From JAWVEV01 sp033856535 (lineage in GTDB: Bacteria; Actinomycetota; Thermoleophilia; Miltoncostaeales; Miltoncostaeaceae), in assembly GCA_033856535.1 (NCBI GenBank), contig JAWVEV010000194.1:1-15849 (forward strand): a stretch of 15,849 bases of DNA. The letters are read 5' to 3'. The first letter of the stretch is position 1, and each line of letters opens with the position of its first letter. The notes beneath the pieces are model-generated. The model ran no database searches and was not told the origin of the DNA. It saw nothing but the letters and a program-made list of their open reading frames with translations. Of the stretch, positions 1-6,712 are shown in pieces. The position numbers were made by a program, and so were the translations under genes.

Positions 1-1561
1 CGGCGGGCCCCACGGCCAGCCGCAGGCGCCACGCGTCGAGCTCGGAGCCCACCACCACGCGGCCGGCCGCGGCCGCGACCGCGCGCACCGGGTCCGGCCC
101 GGCGGCGAGCGCCCGGTCGAGCTCCCAGATCACCGCGGTGCCGTCGCGATCGGCGAGCGGTCCGACCGCGGCGCCGGCCGCCTCGGGCGAGTCGACGAGC
201 GCGATGAGCGGCCCGCCGGCCCACTCCAGCGTCCGGCCCAGCCGCGCCGGCAGCGCGGTGACCGCCCCGGCCCGGCGCGGGCGCAGCCCGGCGGGGCTCA
301 CCAGCGCGACCGGCCCGTCCTCCGAGACCGCCCCGGCCACCTGCAGCAGGGCGCCGGCCGGCGAGCCCGGCGTGGGGTACGACCACATCGCGAACGTCGG
401 CCGGGCCGCCCGCGGCGCGGCGCGCCGGCGCGAGGACAGCGCGTCGGCGAAGGCCTCGACGGTGCGCTCGGCGACCGCCGCCCAGGTGTGGCGGGCGGCC
501 ATCTCCAGCCCGCGGGCCGCGAGGTCGGCCGCCAGCGCGGGGTCCTCGAGGACCCGCTCCATCGCGGCCGCGACGGCGCCCTCGTCCTCGGGATCGAACG
601 CCGCCCGCGGGTCGGCGATCACCTCGGCGACGGAGGTCGTGCCCGACGCGACGGTCGGCGCCCCGTGGCTCATCGCCTCGACCGGCGGCAGCCCGAAGCC
701 CTCGTAGAGCGACGGGTAGACGAAGCAGCGGCAGCTCAGGTAGAGCCCGCGCAGCTCGTCGTCGGTCACGTAGCCGGGCATCAGCAGGCGGCCGCCCACG
801 CCGGCGCGGTCGGCCTCGTCCTGCAGGAGGGCCCGCACCGGCTCCTGCACCCGGGTGGCGATCACCAGCTGGTGGGTCGCGCGCAGCGCCTCGGGCAGGC
901 GGGCGAATGCGCGCACGAGCAGCGGCAGGTTCTTGCGCGGGTGCTCGCTCCCGCCGGTGTAAAGCACGAAGCGCGGCTCCAGGCCGGCGATGGCCGGCGG
1001 CACGCGGGGACCGGCGAGCGTGGCCGGGTCGACCCCCGGCACGCCGGTCCCGATCACGCGCACGCGACGCGGGTCCAGGCCCAGCCGCTCGATGGCGTCC
1101 TCGGCCGTGAAGGCCGAGATCGCCAGCACCAGGTCGGCCGACCGGATCAGCTCGGCGCGGTAGCGCCAGCGGCGCATCAGCCAGCCCGGGTGGGCGTCCG
1201 GATAGACCATCGGGATCACGTCGAAGAGCGTCACCGAGCGCAGCACGTCGGGCCGGCGGACGGCCGCCGGCACCAGCTGGGCCGCCGTCCAATCGAGCTC
1301 GAACGGCGAGCCGAGGTGGTAGACGAACGGCCCCTCGCCGCGCAGCGCGTCGTTGACGCGCCGCCACGAGACCAGGCCGTCGCGCTCGGCGAAGCGCGGC
1401 GCCACCGCCGGCAGGGGCCGGTCGGGCTCCAGCACCCCGACCAGGCGGGTCACCTCGGGCCGGTCGGCGAGCGCCGCGGCGTGGTTGGCGACGTAGCGGG
1501 CGATCCCGCGCTCGGGGAAGTACGGGGTCTGGATCCCGCGCAGGTCGAGCAGCAGGTTCAC
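1..1561 (-). CDS. GT4-family glycosyltransferase with C-terminal extension (3' end outside window)
   Basis: A cytoplasmic GT-B fold, retaining glycosyltransferase that probably adds a sugar from a nucleotide donor to a growing surface glycan. The GTG start at 1561 gives MNLLLDLRGIQTPYFPERGI, the N-terminus typical of mannosyltransferase-like GT4 enzymes. The donor-site stretch YTGGSEHPRKN lies near residues 200-212, and the E-x7-E motif EGFGLPPVE at 287-295. About 520 residues are visible and the frame stays open to the window edge, whereas a single GT4 domain needs about 380. From about residue 386 a new segment begins (RPTFAMWSYPTPGSPAGALL) that resembles the start of a second GT domain, so this may be a tandem two-domain enzyme. 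A GGAGG at 1574-1578 lies 12 bases before the start, rather far. It follows the coiled-coil gene by about 30 bases on the same strand. The donor sugar and acceptor cannot be told from sequence. Confidence 0.93.
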   Translation of the reverse strand, partial: MNLLLDLRGIQTPYFPERGIARYVANHAAALADRPEVTRLVGVLEPDRPLPAVAPRFAERDGLVSWRRVNDALRGEGPFVYHLGSPFELDWTAAQLVPAAVRRPDVLRSVTLFDVIPMVYPDAHPGWLMRRWRYRAELIRSADLVLAISAFTAEDAIERLGLDPRRVRVIGTGVPGVDPATLAGPRVPPAIAGLEPRFVLYTGGSEHPRKNLPLLVRAFARLPEALRATHQLVIATRVQEPVRALLQDEADRAGVGGRLLMPGYVTDDELRGLYLSCRCFVYPSLYEGFGLPPVEAMSHGAPTVASGTTSVAEVIADPRAAFDPEDEGAVAAAMERVLEDPALAADLAARGLEMAARHTWAAVAERTVEAFADALSSRRRAAPRAARPTFAMWSYPTPGSPAGALLQVAGAVSEDGPVALVSPAGLRPRRAGAVTALPARLGRTLEWAGGPLIALVDSPEAAGAAVGPLADRDGTAVIWELDRALAAGPDPVRAVAAAAGRVVVGSELDAWRLRLAVGPA

Positions 1562-1591
1562 GGGCGGGCGCCGCCTCCGGGGCGCCGGCGG

Positions 1592-1927
1592 CTACTCGCC
1601 GGCGTCGGCGCGCGCGTGCAGCTCGCGCAGGCCGTCGAGCACCGCCGAGAGGCCCTCGTCGGTCGCGGCGCGGTCCAGCGCGATCTGCGCCGCCAGCGAC
1701 TCGACGCGAGCCGTCAGCGCCTCGAGCGAGGCCTCGATCCGGTCCAGGCGCTCGTGCACCGGCGGACGGGCGCCGCCGCCGCTGCCGAGGCGGGCGTCGA
1801 GCTCGGCCACGGTCCACTGGACGCGCGGGTCGAGCGCGCGGCGCAGCGGCCAGCCGGCGACTCGCTTCAAGGTCATCGCTCGTCGGGCCGGCTCTGCCGG
1901 CCCGCTCGCACCGGCGTGAGCCGCCAT
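1592..1927 (-). CDS. small coiled-coil protein between methyltransferase and glycosyltransferase
   Basis: A protein of 111 residues without signal peptide or membrane segment. Residues 58-108 carry a heptad-like run of hydrophobic positions (L61, I64, L68, L71, V75, L78, I82) between charged residues, which predicts a coiled coil. I do not recognise a catalytic domain. ATG at 1927 is 7 bases beyond the stop of the upstream methyltransferase and has GAGG 5 bases before it. A second ATG at 1876 (MTLKRVAGWPLRRALDP) gives a 94-residue protein whose N-terminus looks more protein-like than the Ala/Gly/Pro-rich first 17 residues. A strong hairpin lies between the two starts. Its position suggests a scaffolding or length-control role for neighbouring enzymes, but that is inference. 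The reading frame is well supported and the start is uncertain. Confidence 0.75.
   Translation of the reverse strand: MAAHAGASGPAEPARRAMTLKRVAGWPLRRALDPRVQWTVAELDARLGSGGGARPPVHERLDRIEASLEALTARVESLAAQIALDRAATDEGLSAVLDGLRELHARADAGE
1884..1904. repeat. perfect 9-bp inverted repeat with 3-base loop
   Basis: The arms CGGGCCGGC and GCCGGCCCG are separated by TCT. On the minus-strand transcript the hairpin ends 7 bases before the ATG at 1876 and lies inside the reading frame if ATG 1927 is used. It could hold down translation from 1876 or act as an attenuator between the methyltransferase and the downstream genes. There is no T-tract, so it is not a classical terminator. Confidence 0.6.
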
Positions 1928-1934
1928 GGGCGCC

Positions 1935-2690
1935 TCACGCCTCCACCTTCCGGAGCGCCATCGAGACCGAGGTGAAGCGGCGGGCGACGCCCTCCACCTC
2001 GAGGCCGAGCAGCACCTGCGGGAACGACTGGTCGGCCGCCTCCAGCCGGGCGTAGTCGGTCACCAGGTCCACCACGACGTCATCCGGGTCCTCCCGCGGG
2101 GTCAGGTCCACGCCGCCGAACCACTCCAGGCGCGGCTCGTCCTCGACCACGCCGGCGAGCGTCTCGGGCGAGAACAGCTCCAGGCCGGGGAGCGCCGTGT
2201 GGCCGAGGCCGTCCACGGTCAGCTCGGTGGTCACGAAGGCCAGCCCGCCCGGCTTCAGCACGCGGGCCATCTCGGCCAGCGAGCGCCCGGCGGCCGCGAT
2301 CCCCCCGAAGTGCTCGATCGAGCCGAAGGAGACCACGAAGTCGAAGGAGGCGTCCTCGAACCGCAGGTCGAGCGCGTCCATGTACGCCACCGTCAAGCGC
2401 CTGCGGTTGTACGGGTACGGCGCGAACAGGTCCGGGTCGACGATCATCGAGCCGCTGGACTCGCGCTCGGCGAAGGCGTTGGCCCCGTAGAGGTCCGTGG
2501 CGAAGAGCCACCGGCAGCGCTCGGTGAGGAAATAGAGGATCGCCTCGTGGCCCGCGGCCACGCTCAGGCCGAACGCGTCGTCGTGGAGCACGCCCGCGTC
2601 CTCGAGCGCCGCGACCCCGACCGCGAACTCCCAGGCCTTGCGGTGCGGCGCGCCGGCGAGCGCGGGCACGATGTGGTCCATCAGCTCCAC
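1935..2690 (-). CDS. class I SAM-dependent methyltransferase
   Basis: A cytoplasmic methyltransferase that probably methylates a sugar or lipid-linked glycan. From GTG 2690 it has 251 residues. The Rossmann motif I position is GLSVAAGHEA (41-50), in place of the commoner DxGxGxG; the acidic strand-2 end is FATDLYG (63-69); the core continues with VVSFGSIEHFGG (119-130) and LKPGGLAFVTTE (145-156). This arrangement matches methyltransferases found in polysaccharide clusters. The start is doubtful: in-frame codons upstream read SRACSIGDWRDPRL, which looks like genuine protein and like the N-terminus of this family as I remember it, but no ATG, GTG or TTG lies between the in-frame stop at 2847-2849 and GTG 2690. 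A CTG at 2735 would begin MSRACSIGDW. It heads the unit 2690 to 1 and is divergent from the acyltransferase. Confidence 0.92.
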   Translation of the reverse strand: MELMDHIVPALAGAPHRKAWEFAVGVAALEDAGVLHDDAFGLSVAAGHEAILYFLTERCRWLFATDLYGANAFAERESSGSMIVDPDLFAPYPYNRRRLTVAYMDALDLRFEDASFDFVVSFGSIEHFGGIAAAGRSLAEMARVLKPGGLAFVTTELTVDGLGHTALPGLELFSPETLAGVVEDEPRLEWFGGVDLTPREDPDDVVVDLVTDYARLEAADQSFPQVLLGLEVEGVARRFTSVSMALRKVEA

Positions 2691-2817
2691 GAGCCGCGGG
2701 TCGCGCCAGTCGCCGATCGAGCAGGCGCGGCTCAGCGGGAGCGGGCGGGCGGGTGTGCCGGGGGGCCCGGTGGACGGGGTGGGGGTCTCCTGGGCGGGGC
2801 GCCGGCGGGCCGCCGGG

Positions 2818-2823
2818 ACGATA
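2818..2823 (-). promoter_or_regulatory. possible -10 box TATCGT for the methyltransferase unit
   Basis: The minus strand reads TATCGT, a TANNNT-type box, in the divergent intergenic region. A transcript from it would start near 2811 and contain AGGAGA at 2786-2791. No start codon follows that ribosome-binding-like sequence, so the link to the methyltransferase start is unresolved. No good -35 hexamer is visible. Confidence 0.3.
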
Positions 2824-2844
2824 GACCGGCCGGGCGCGCGGCGC

Positions 2845-2856
2845 GGCTAGTGTGCC
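2845..2856 (+). repeat. GGCTAGTGTGCC, first copy of a 12-base motif
   Basis: It differs at one base from GGCTAGAGTGCC at 2945-2956, and the copies are exactly 100 bases apart. Both contain a TANNNT core (TAGTGT here). This copy may be a second -10 box for the acyltransferase, or the pair may be operator-like sites between divergent genes. Confidence 0.35.
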
Positions 2857-2923
2857 AAATCGCGCGCCCCGGTACGCGACGGAGAGCAGCCGGCGGGGGC
2901 GGCCCGACCCCCGCCTTTTGCGA

Positions 2924-2953
2924 TTGTGGGCATCCGTGGGGCTCGGCTAGAGT
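2924..2953 (+). promoter_or_regulatory. putative promoter of the acyltransferase gene
   Basis: A -35-like TTGTGG at 2924-2929 and a -10-like TAGAGT at 2948-2953 are separated by 18 bases. The -10 box is within the second copy of the 12-base motif at 2945-2956. A transcript would start near 2960, just before the AGGAGG at 2963-2968. Confidence 0.5.
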
Positions 2954-4334
2954 GCCGCGAACAGGAGGGGGCCCGATCTCCAGCTCAGCCACGACCCGCC
3001 CGCGGCCACCGGCGCCGGACGGCTCGCCGGCCGGGGCGGCGCCACCCGCCGCGCCGGCGCGCGCCAAGCGCCCGGGCGGCCGCATCTGGTTCGCCCAGCT
3101 CCTGCGCGGGGTCGCCGTGGTGATCGTGCTGATCGAGCACCTGGGCTTCGCCTTCTGGGCGAACAACGCCGGCGCCGCGCGGGTCGCCAACATCCCGCCG
3201 CTGACCGAGCCGCTCGCCTTCGAGGGCTTCCTCCGCCCGTTCTACCACCTGATCCTGCAGAACATCATCTTCGGCGACATCGGCGTCGCGCTCTTCCTCC
3301 TGATCAGCGGCTTCGTGATCCCGATGTCGCTGGAGCGCTACTCGCCGGGCCGGTTCTTCGTGGCGCGGATCTTCCGGCTGTACCCGGTCTGGCTGGTGGG
3401 CCTCGCCGCGGCGGCGGTCATGTTCGTGATCGCGCGGATCGCCTTCGGCAGCCCTTTCCCCTTCAGCTGGGGGGACTGGTGGCGCAACGCCCTGCTGATC
3501 CAGGACTGGACGCTCTCGCCCTACATCCTGCCGCTGGTCTGGACCCTGCTCGTCGAGATCAAGTTCTACATCCTGTGCGGCCTGATGGCGTGGTTCTTCG
3601 GGGTCCACCGAGCGCTGCCGGTGCTGGGGATCGTGGCCGCGCTCACGGCGTACACGCTGGCCGTCGAGGGGCGGTTCCAGGAGCTCGCGACGACCGACCG
3701 GTACCTCTACGCGGCCATCCAGGTCCCGGCATTCAGCGCCAAGTTCATGGCGTTCATGTTCGTCGGGCTCTGCTTCTTCAACCTGTTCCGCGAGCGGTGG
3801 TCCCCGCTCAAGTTCGTGGGCATGTCGCTCGCGGTGGGCGCGGCGTTCATCGTCTCGAACGAGCACGCCCCGGACCTGCAGCTCTTCCAGGATCAGATCC
3901 TGATGAGCTTCGGGATCGGCTTCGCGGTGTTCGCGCTCACCTTCGCCGTCCGCGACTGGATCCCGTACAGCCGCACCTGGAACCTGATCGCGGACGTCAG
4001 CTATCCGCTCTACACCCTGCACTGGGTGATCGGGGTCATGCTGATCACCGAGCTCTACAAGCTCCACCCGGTCCCGGTGCTGAACGTGGCCGAGTCCTTC
4101 GTGATCATCTTCGGCCTCGCCTACCTGGCGCACCGCTACATCGAGGCCCCGCTGACCGAGTTCGGCAAGCGCGTGCGGTTCGACCGCGCCTCGCTCGCGC
4201 GGGTGCTGCCGAGCCGGCTGGTGGGCCGGGCCCCCGCGCCGAAACCGGCCGTCGCCCTCTCGTCCGGGACGGTCGGCGCCGTCGGGGAGGGGTCCGACGC
4301 GGGCCCGGAGCCCGGGGACATCGCGGCGCCGTAG
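2952..4334 (+). CDS. acyltransferase-3 family membrane protein
   Basis: An integral membrane O-acyltransferase (AT3 family, PF01757 type) that would transfer an acetyl or other acyl group to a surface glycan. Counted from GTG 2952 it has 460 residues. The family's N-terminal signature LLRGVAVVIVLIEH (50-63) includes the conserved H63. GVALFLLISGFVIP (111-124), the RxxR of ARIFRLYP (R139, R142), E202 in VWTLLVEIKFY and YPLYTLHW (351-358) follow, spread over about ten hydrophobic helices. Residues 1-44 are a Pro/Ala-rich tail and 411-460 a polar one. GTG 2952 sits inside the putative -10 box, while AGGAGG at 2963-2968 is followed 7 bases later by ATC at 2976, an in-frame but very rare start. 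Its 3' end is 6 bases from the convergent GT4 gene. The family is clear, the start is not. Confidence 0.93.
   Translation: MPRTGGGPISSSATTRPRPPAPDGSPAGAAPPAAPARAKRPGGRIWFAQLLRGVAVVIVLIEHLGFAFWANNAGAARVANIPPLTEPLAFEGFLRPFYHLILQNIIFGDIGVALFLLISGFVIPMSLERYSPGRFFVARIFRLYPVWLVGLAAAAVMFVIARIAFGSPFPFSWGDWWRNALLIQDWTLSPYILPLVWTLLVEIKFYILCGLMAWFFGVHRALPVLGIVAALTAYTLAVEGRFQELATTDRYLYAAIQVPAFSAKFMAFMFVGLCFFNLFRERWSPLKFVGMSLAVGAAFIVSNEHAPDLQLFQDQILMSFGIGFAVFALTFAVRDWIPYSRTWNLIADVSYPLYTLHWVIGVMLITELYKLHPVPVLNVAESFVIIFGLAYLAHRYIEAPLTEFGKRVRFDRASLARVLPSRLVGRAPAPKPAVALSSGTVGAVGEGSDAGPEPGDIAAP
2963..2968 (+). promoter_or_regulatory. strong ribosome binding site AGGAGG with no canonical start after it
   Basis: A perfect Shine-Dalgarno core on the acyltransferase transcript. 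The in-frame codon at the ideal 7-base spacing is ATC (2976-2978). The nearest canonical in-frame start, GTG 2952, lies upstream of this site, so the site cannot serve it. Confidence 0.6.
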
Positions 4335-4358
4335 GGGTCCTCAGCCGCCCCGGCGCCG
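4324..4358. terminator. possible bidirectional terminator hairpin at a convergent junction
   Basis: CGGCGCCG at 4324-4331 can pair with CGGCGCCG at 4351-4358, and an inner GGG/CCC pairing extends the stem. The stop codons of both convergent genes (TAG 4332-4334 on plus, TGA 4343-4341 on minus) are in the loop region. No T-tract follows on either strand. Confidence 0.4.
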
Positions 4359-5540
4359 GCGCGGGGGCGGCGGAGGGCCGGCGAGCTCGTCGGTGACCGC
4401 CGCGAAGCGCTCCCGGACCGCCGGCCAGCCGTACTCGCTCAGGACGTACTCGCGGCCGGCCGCACCCATGCGGGAGCGCGCGTCGGGGTCGTCGAGCAGC
4501 GACGCGAGGGCCGCGGCGAAGTCGGCGTACTCGGCGAAGGCGACGCCGCCGCCCGAGCGCTCGCAGTGCTCGCGCATCACGTCGGAGCCGGCCGCCACGA
4601 GCGCCGGCGTCCCCTCCAGCCAGGCCTCGAGCAGCACCAGCGAGAGGCTCTCGAGCTCGCTCGGGTTCACCAGCGCCACGGCCTCGGCGTAGGCCGCCCG
4701 CTTGGCCTGCTCGTCCAGATAGCCCAGGTGCACGACGTGTCCGGCATGCCGGCGCGGGACGGTGTAGGAGCCGCGGCCCATCAGGGCGAGCTTCAGATCG
4801 GGCGCCCGCGCGGCCGCGAAGCGCGCGACGTGCTCCACGAGCACGTCGACCCGCTTGGCCCCCTCGAGGCGGCCGGCGTAGAGCAGGTACCGGCCCAGGC
4901 CCCGCGAAGCGGCGAAGCCGGCCGGCGCCGGCCCGGCCGGCGGGTCGAACCCCACACCCACCACCCCGCCGCCGCGCACCCGGAAGAGGCGCCGCGCCAG
5001 CCGCTCCTCGGCGGCCGAGTTGAACAGGCAGCCGCGCGCGGCCTCGAAGGGCCGGCGCAGGCAGCGCATGTGGGCGTCGGGCTCGTCGTGCAGGCAGGGG
5101 ATCAGGGCGCTCCGGTCCGGCCACGCCTGGATGCCCCAGAAGGTCGTCCCGAAGAGGTAGGGCGCGAACACGAGCAGGTCGTAGTCGCCGCCGCGCTCCT
5201 CGATGAACTGCTGGAGGGCCGGCGACCAGACGCCGGCGCCCATCATCTCCAGCTCCTCGAGGTAGCTGAGCCGGCCCTGCTCCACGAGGCGGGCGTGCAG
5301 CCGGTCGTAGGTCTCCGGGTCGCGCGGGCCCACCGGGAAGCGCAGCACGCGGACGCCGTCCTCCTCCGACTCGCCGGCCGGGAGGACGTTTGCCCAGGTG
5401 GCGTGGTCGACGGCGCAGGTGGTGGCCACCTCGACGGCCCGCCCCTCACCGCCCGCCCGCGTCGCGAGCCCCCGCACCAGCGTCTCGGCGCCGCCGACGA
5501 TGCCCTCGGCGTAGCGCGGCACCACCATCAGGATCCTCAT
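4341..5540 (-). CDS. GT4-family glycosyltransferase (paralogue of the preceding gene)
   Basis: A cytoplasmic GT-B glycosyltransferase of 399 residues. It begins MRILMVVPRYAEGIVGGAET, the acceptor-side N-terminus. HDEP occurs at 151-154, the donor-side lobe starts with LLYAGRLEGAKR (219-230), and the E-x7-E motif is ESLSLVLLE (E297, E305). The C-terminus is a short Pro/Arg-rich tail. ATG 5540 overlaps the TGA of the upstream GT4 gene as ATGA, so the two are translationally coupled. Similarity to that neighbour in the N-terminal motif, a TTCAxDxxTW segment, HDEP and E-x7-E shows an ancient tandem duplication. It is the last gene of the operon starting at 8179. Specificity is not predictable. 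Confidence 0.96.
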   Translation of the reverse strand: MRILMVVPRYAEGIVGGAETLVRGLATRAGGEGRAVEVATTCAVDHATWANVLPAGESEEDGVRVLRFPVGPRDPETYDRLHARLVEQGRLSYLEELEMMGAGVWSPALQQFIEERGGDYDLLVFAPYLFGTTFWGIQAWPDRSALIPCLHDEPDAHMRCLRRPFEAARGCLFNSAAEERLARRLFRVRGGGVVGVGFDPPAGPAPAGFAASRGLGRYLLYAGRLEGAKRVDVLVEHVARFAAARAPDLKLALMGRGSYTVPRRHAGHVVHLGYLDEQAKRAAYAEAVALVNPSELESLSLVLLEAWLEGTPALVAAGSDVMREHCERSGGGVAFAEYADFAAALASLLDDPDARSRMGAAGREYVLSEYGWPAVRERFAAVTDELAGPPPPPRRRRGG

Positions 5541-6712
5541 GGCGCCACCGCGGCCAGATGGCCGGCCAGGCGGTCGACCACGGAGGGCCAGCCGAGGCCG
5601 GCCACGAAGCGGCGCCCGGCCCGGCCGAGCGCGCCGGCAAGGGCCGGGTTCCGGAGCAGCAGGTCGACGCAGGCGGCGTACTCCAGGTCGTCGCCGTACC
5701 AGAGGCCGGCGCCCGCGCGGCGGCTCTGCCCCACCAGCACCGGGGAGACCTCCGAGCTGATCGTCGGCACGCCGTGCGACCAGGCCTCGAGCAGCACCAG
5801 CGAGAGGCTCTCGTAGGGCGACGGGCAGACCAGCGCGAGCGCGCCGGCGATGGCGTCGTGCTTGCGCTCCTCGCTCACGAAGCCCGGCGCGACCAGCCAG
5901 GGCTCGCGCGGGAGGGGCATCACCGCGCGGCCGATCATCGCGAGCGCCGGCCCGTCGCGGCGGGCCCGGCGGTAGCGCCCGTGCGCGCGGAGCAGCGCGT
6001 CGGAGCCCTTGGAGGGCTCGATCCGGCCCAGGCAGAGCAGGTAGTCGCCGGTCAGGCCGACCTCGCGCCGGAAGCGCTCGGGGTCGGCGGCCGGCGGCGG
6101 GTCCATCCCCACCCCCACCACGTCGGTCCGGCCGGGGTCGAGCCCCGCGCCGAAGCGCGCCACAGCCAGCGCCCGCTCCTCGGGGGTGCTGAAGATCACC
6201 CGCCGGGCCGCGCCGACGACGCCCTCGAAGATCCCAAGGCGCAGCGGCGGCTCGTCGTGGAAGGCCGGCACCAGGACGGCGCGGTCGGCCACCAGCGGGA
6301 GGCCGTCCACGGTGGTGGCGTAGAGGTAGGGCACGAACATGACGGCGTCGTAGCCGGCGCCCTCCTCCCGCAGGTGCCGCAGCAGCCCGGGGGCGTGCGG
6401 GCCCTGCAGGTCCATCCAGCGCCGCTCGACCGCCGGCCCGGTCTCGCGCCCGGTGAGAACCCTGGCCGAGAGCGCGTCGAAGGCGCCGCCGTCGCGCGGC
6501 TCGGGCACCGGGAAGCGCAGGACGCTCACGTCCCCGTCCCGGGAGGCGCCGGCCTCGTAGTGGTCCTCCCAGGTGCGGTAGTCGCGGGCGCAGGTGGTGA
6601 GGACGGTGACCTCGGCGCGGCCGGCCAGGCGGTGCGCGTACTGGCGGGCGAGCGCCTCGGCGCCGCCGTTCACCTCGGCGCCGTAGCGGGGGACGACGAT
6701 CGCGACCCTCAT
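5537..6712 (-). CDS. GT4-family glycosyltransferase
   Basis: A protein of 391 residues with GT-B fold. The open frame extends far upstream, but the real start is ATG 6712, which gives MRVAIVVPRYGAEVNGGAEA and forms an ATGA overlap with the stop of the upstream gene. The upstream part of the frame is antisense-type, Arg/Ala-rich shadow. Motifs are LTTCARDYRTW (38-48), FHDEP (151-155), LCLGRIEPSKGSDALLRAH (226-244) and ESLSLVLLE (E301, E309). It would add a sugar to a lipid-linked glycan intermediate. It shares whole-length architecture with the next gene in the operon, and two diverged copies suggest two successive related linkages, which is inference. Confidence 0.96.
   Translation of the reverse strand: MRVAIVVPRYGAEVNGGAEALARQYAHRLAGRAEVTVLTTCARDYRTWEDHYEAGASRDGDVSVLRFPVPEPRDGGAFDALSARVLTGRETGPAVERRWMDLQGPHAPGLLRHLREEGAGYDAVMFVPYLYATTVDGLPLVADRAVLVPAFHDEPPLRLGIFEGVVGAARRVIFSTPEERALAVARFGAGLDPGRTDVVGVGMDPPPAADPERFRREVGLTGDYLLCLGRIEPSKGSDALLRAHGRYRRARRDGPALAMIGRAVMPLPREPWLVAPGFVSEERKHDAIAGALALVCPSPYESLSLVLLEAWSHGVPTISSEVSPVLVGQSRRAGAGLWYGDDLEYAACVDLLLRNPALAGALGRAGRRFVAGLGWPSVVDRLAGHLAAVAP

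Noticed and set aside
488..1975. Long plus-strand open frame opposite the first glycosyltransferase and coiled-coil genes
   Set aside because: Its translation is Arg/Gly/Ala/His-rich with no domain, as expected for an antisense frame in very GC-rich DNA; the minus-strand frames show clear motifs.
1926..2951. Plus-strand frame continuous with the acyltransferase, giving an 802-residue protein
   Set aside because: The first 340 or so residues are antisense to the methyltransferase and have shadow-type composition; family similarity begins only after about 3080.
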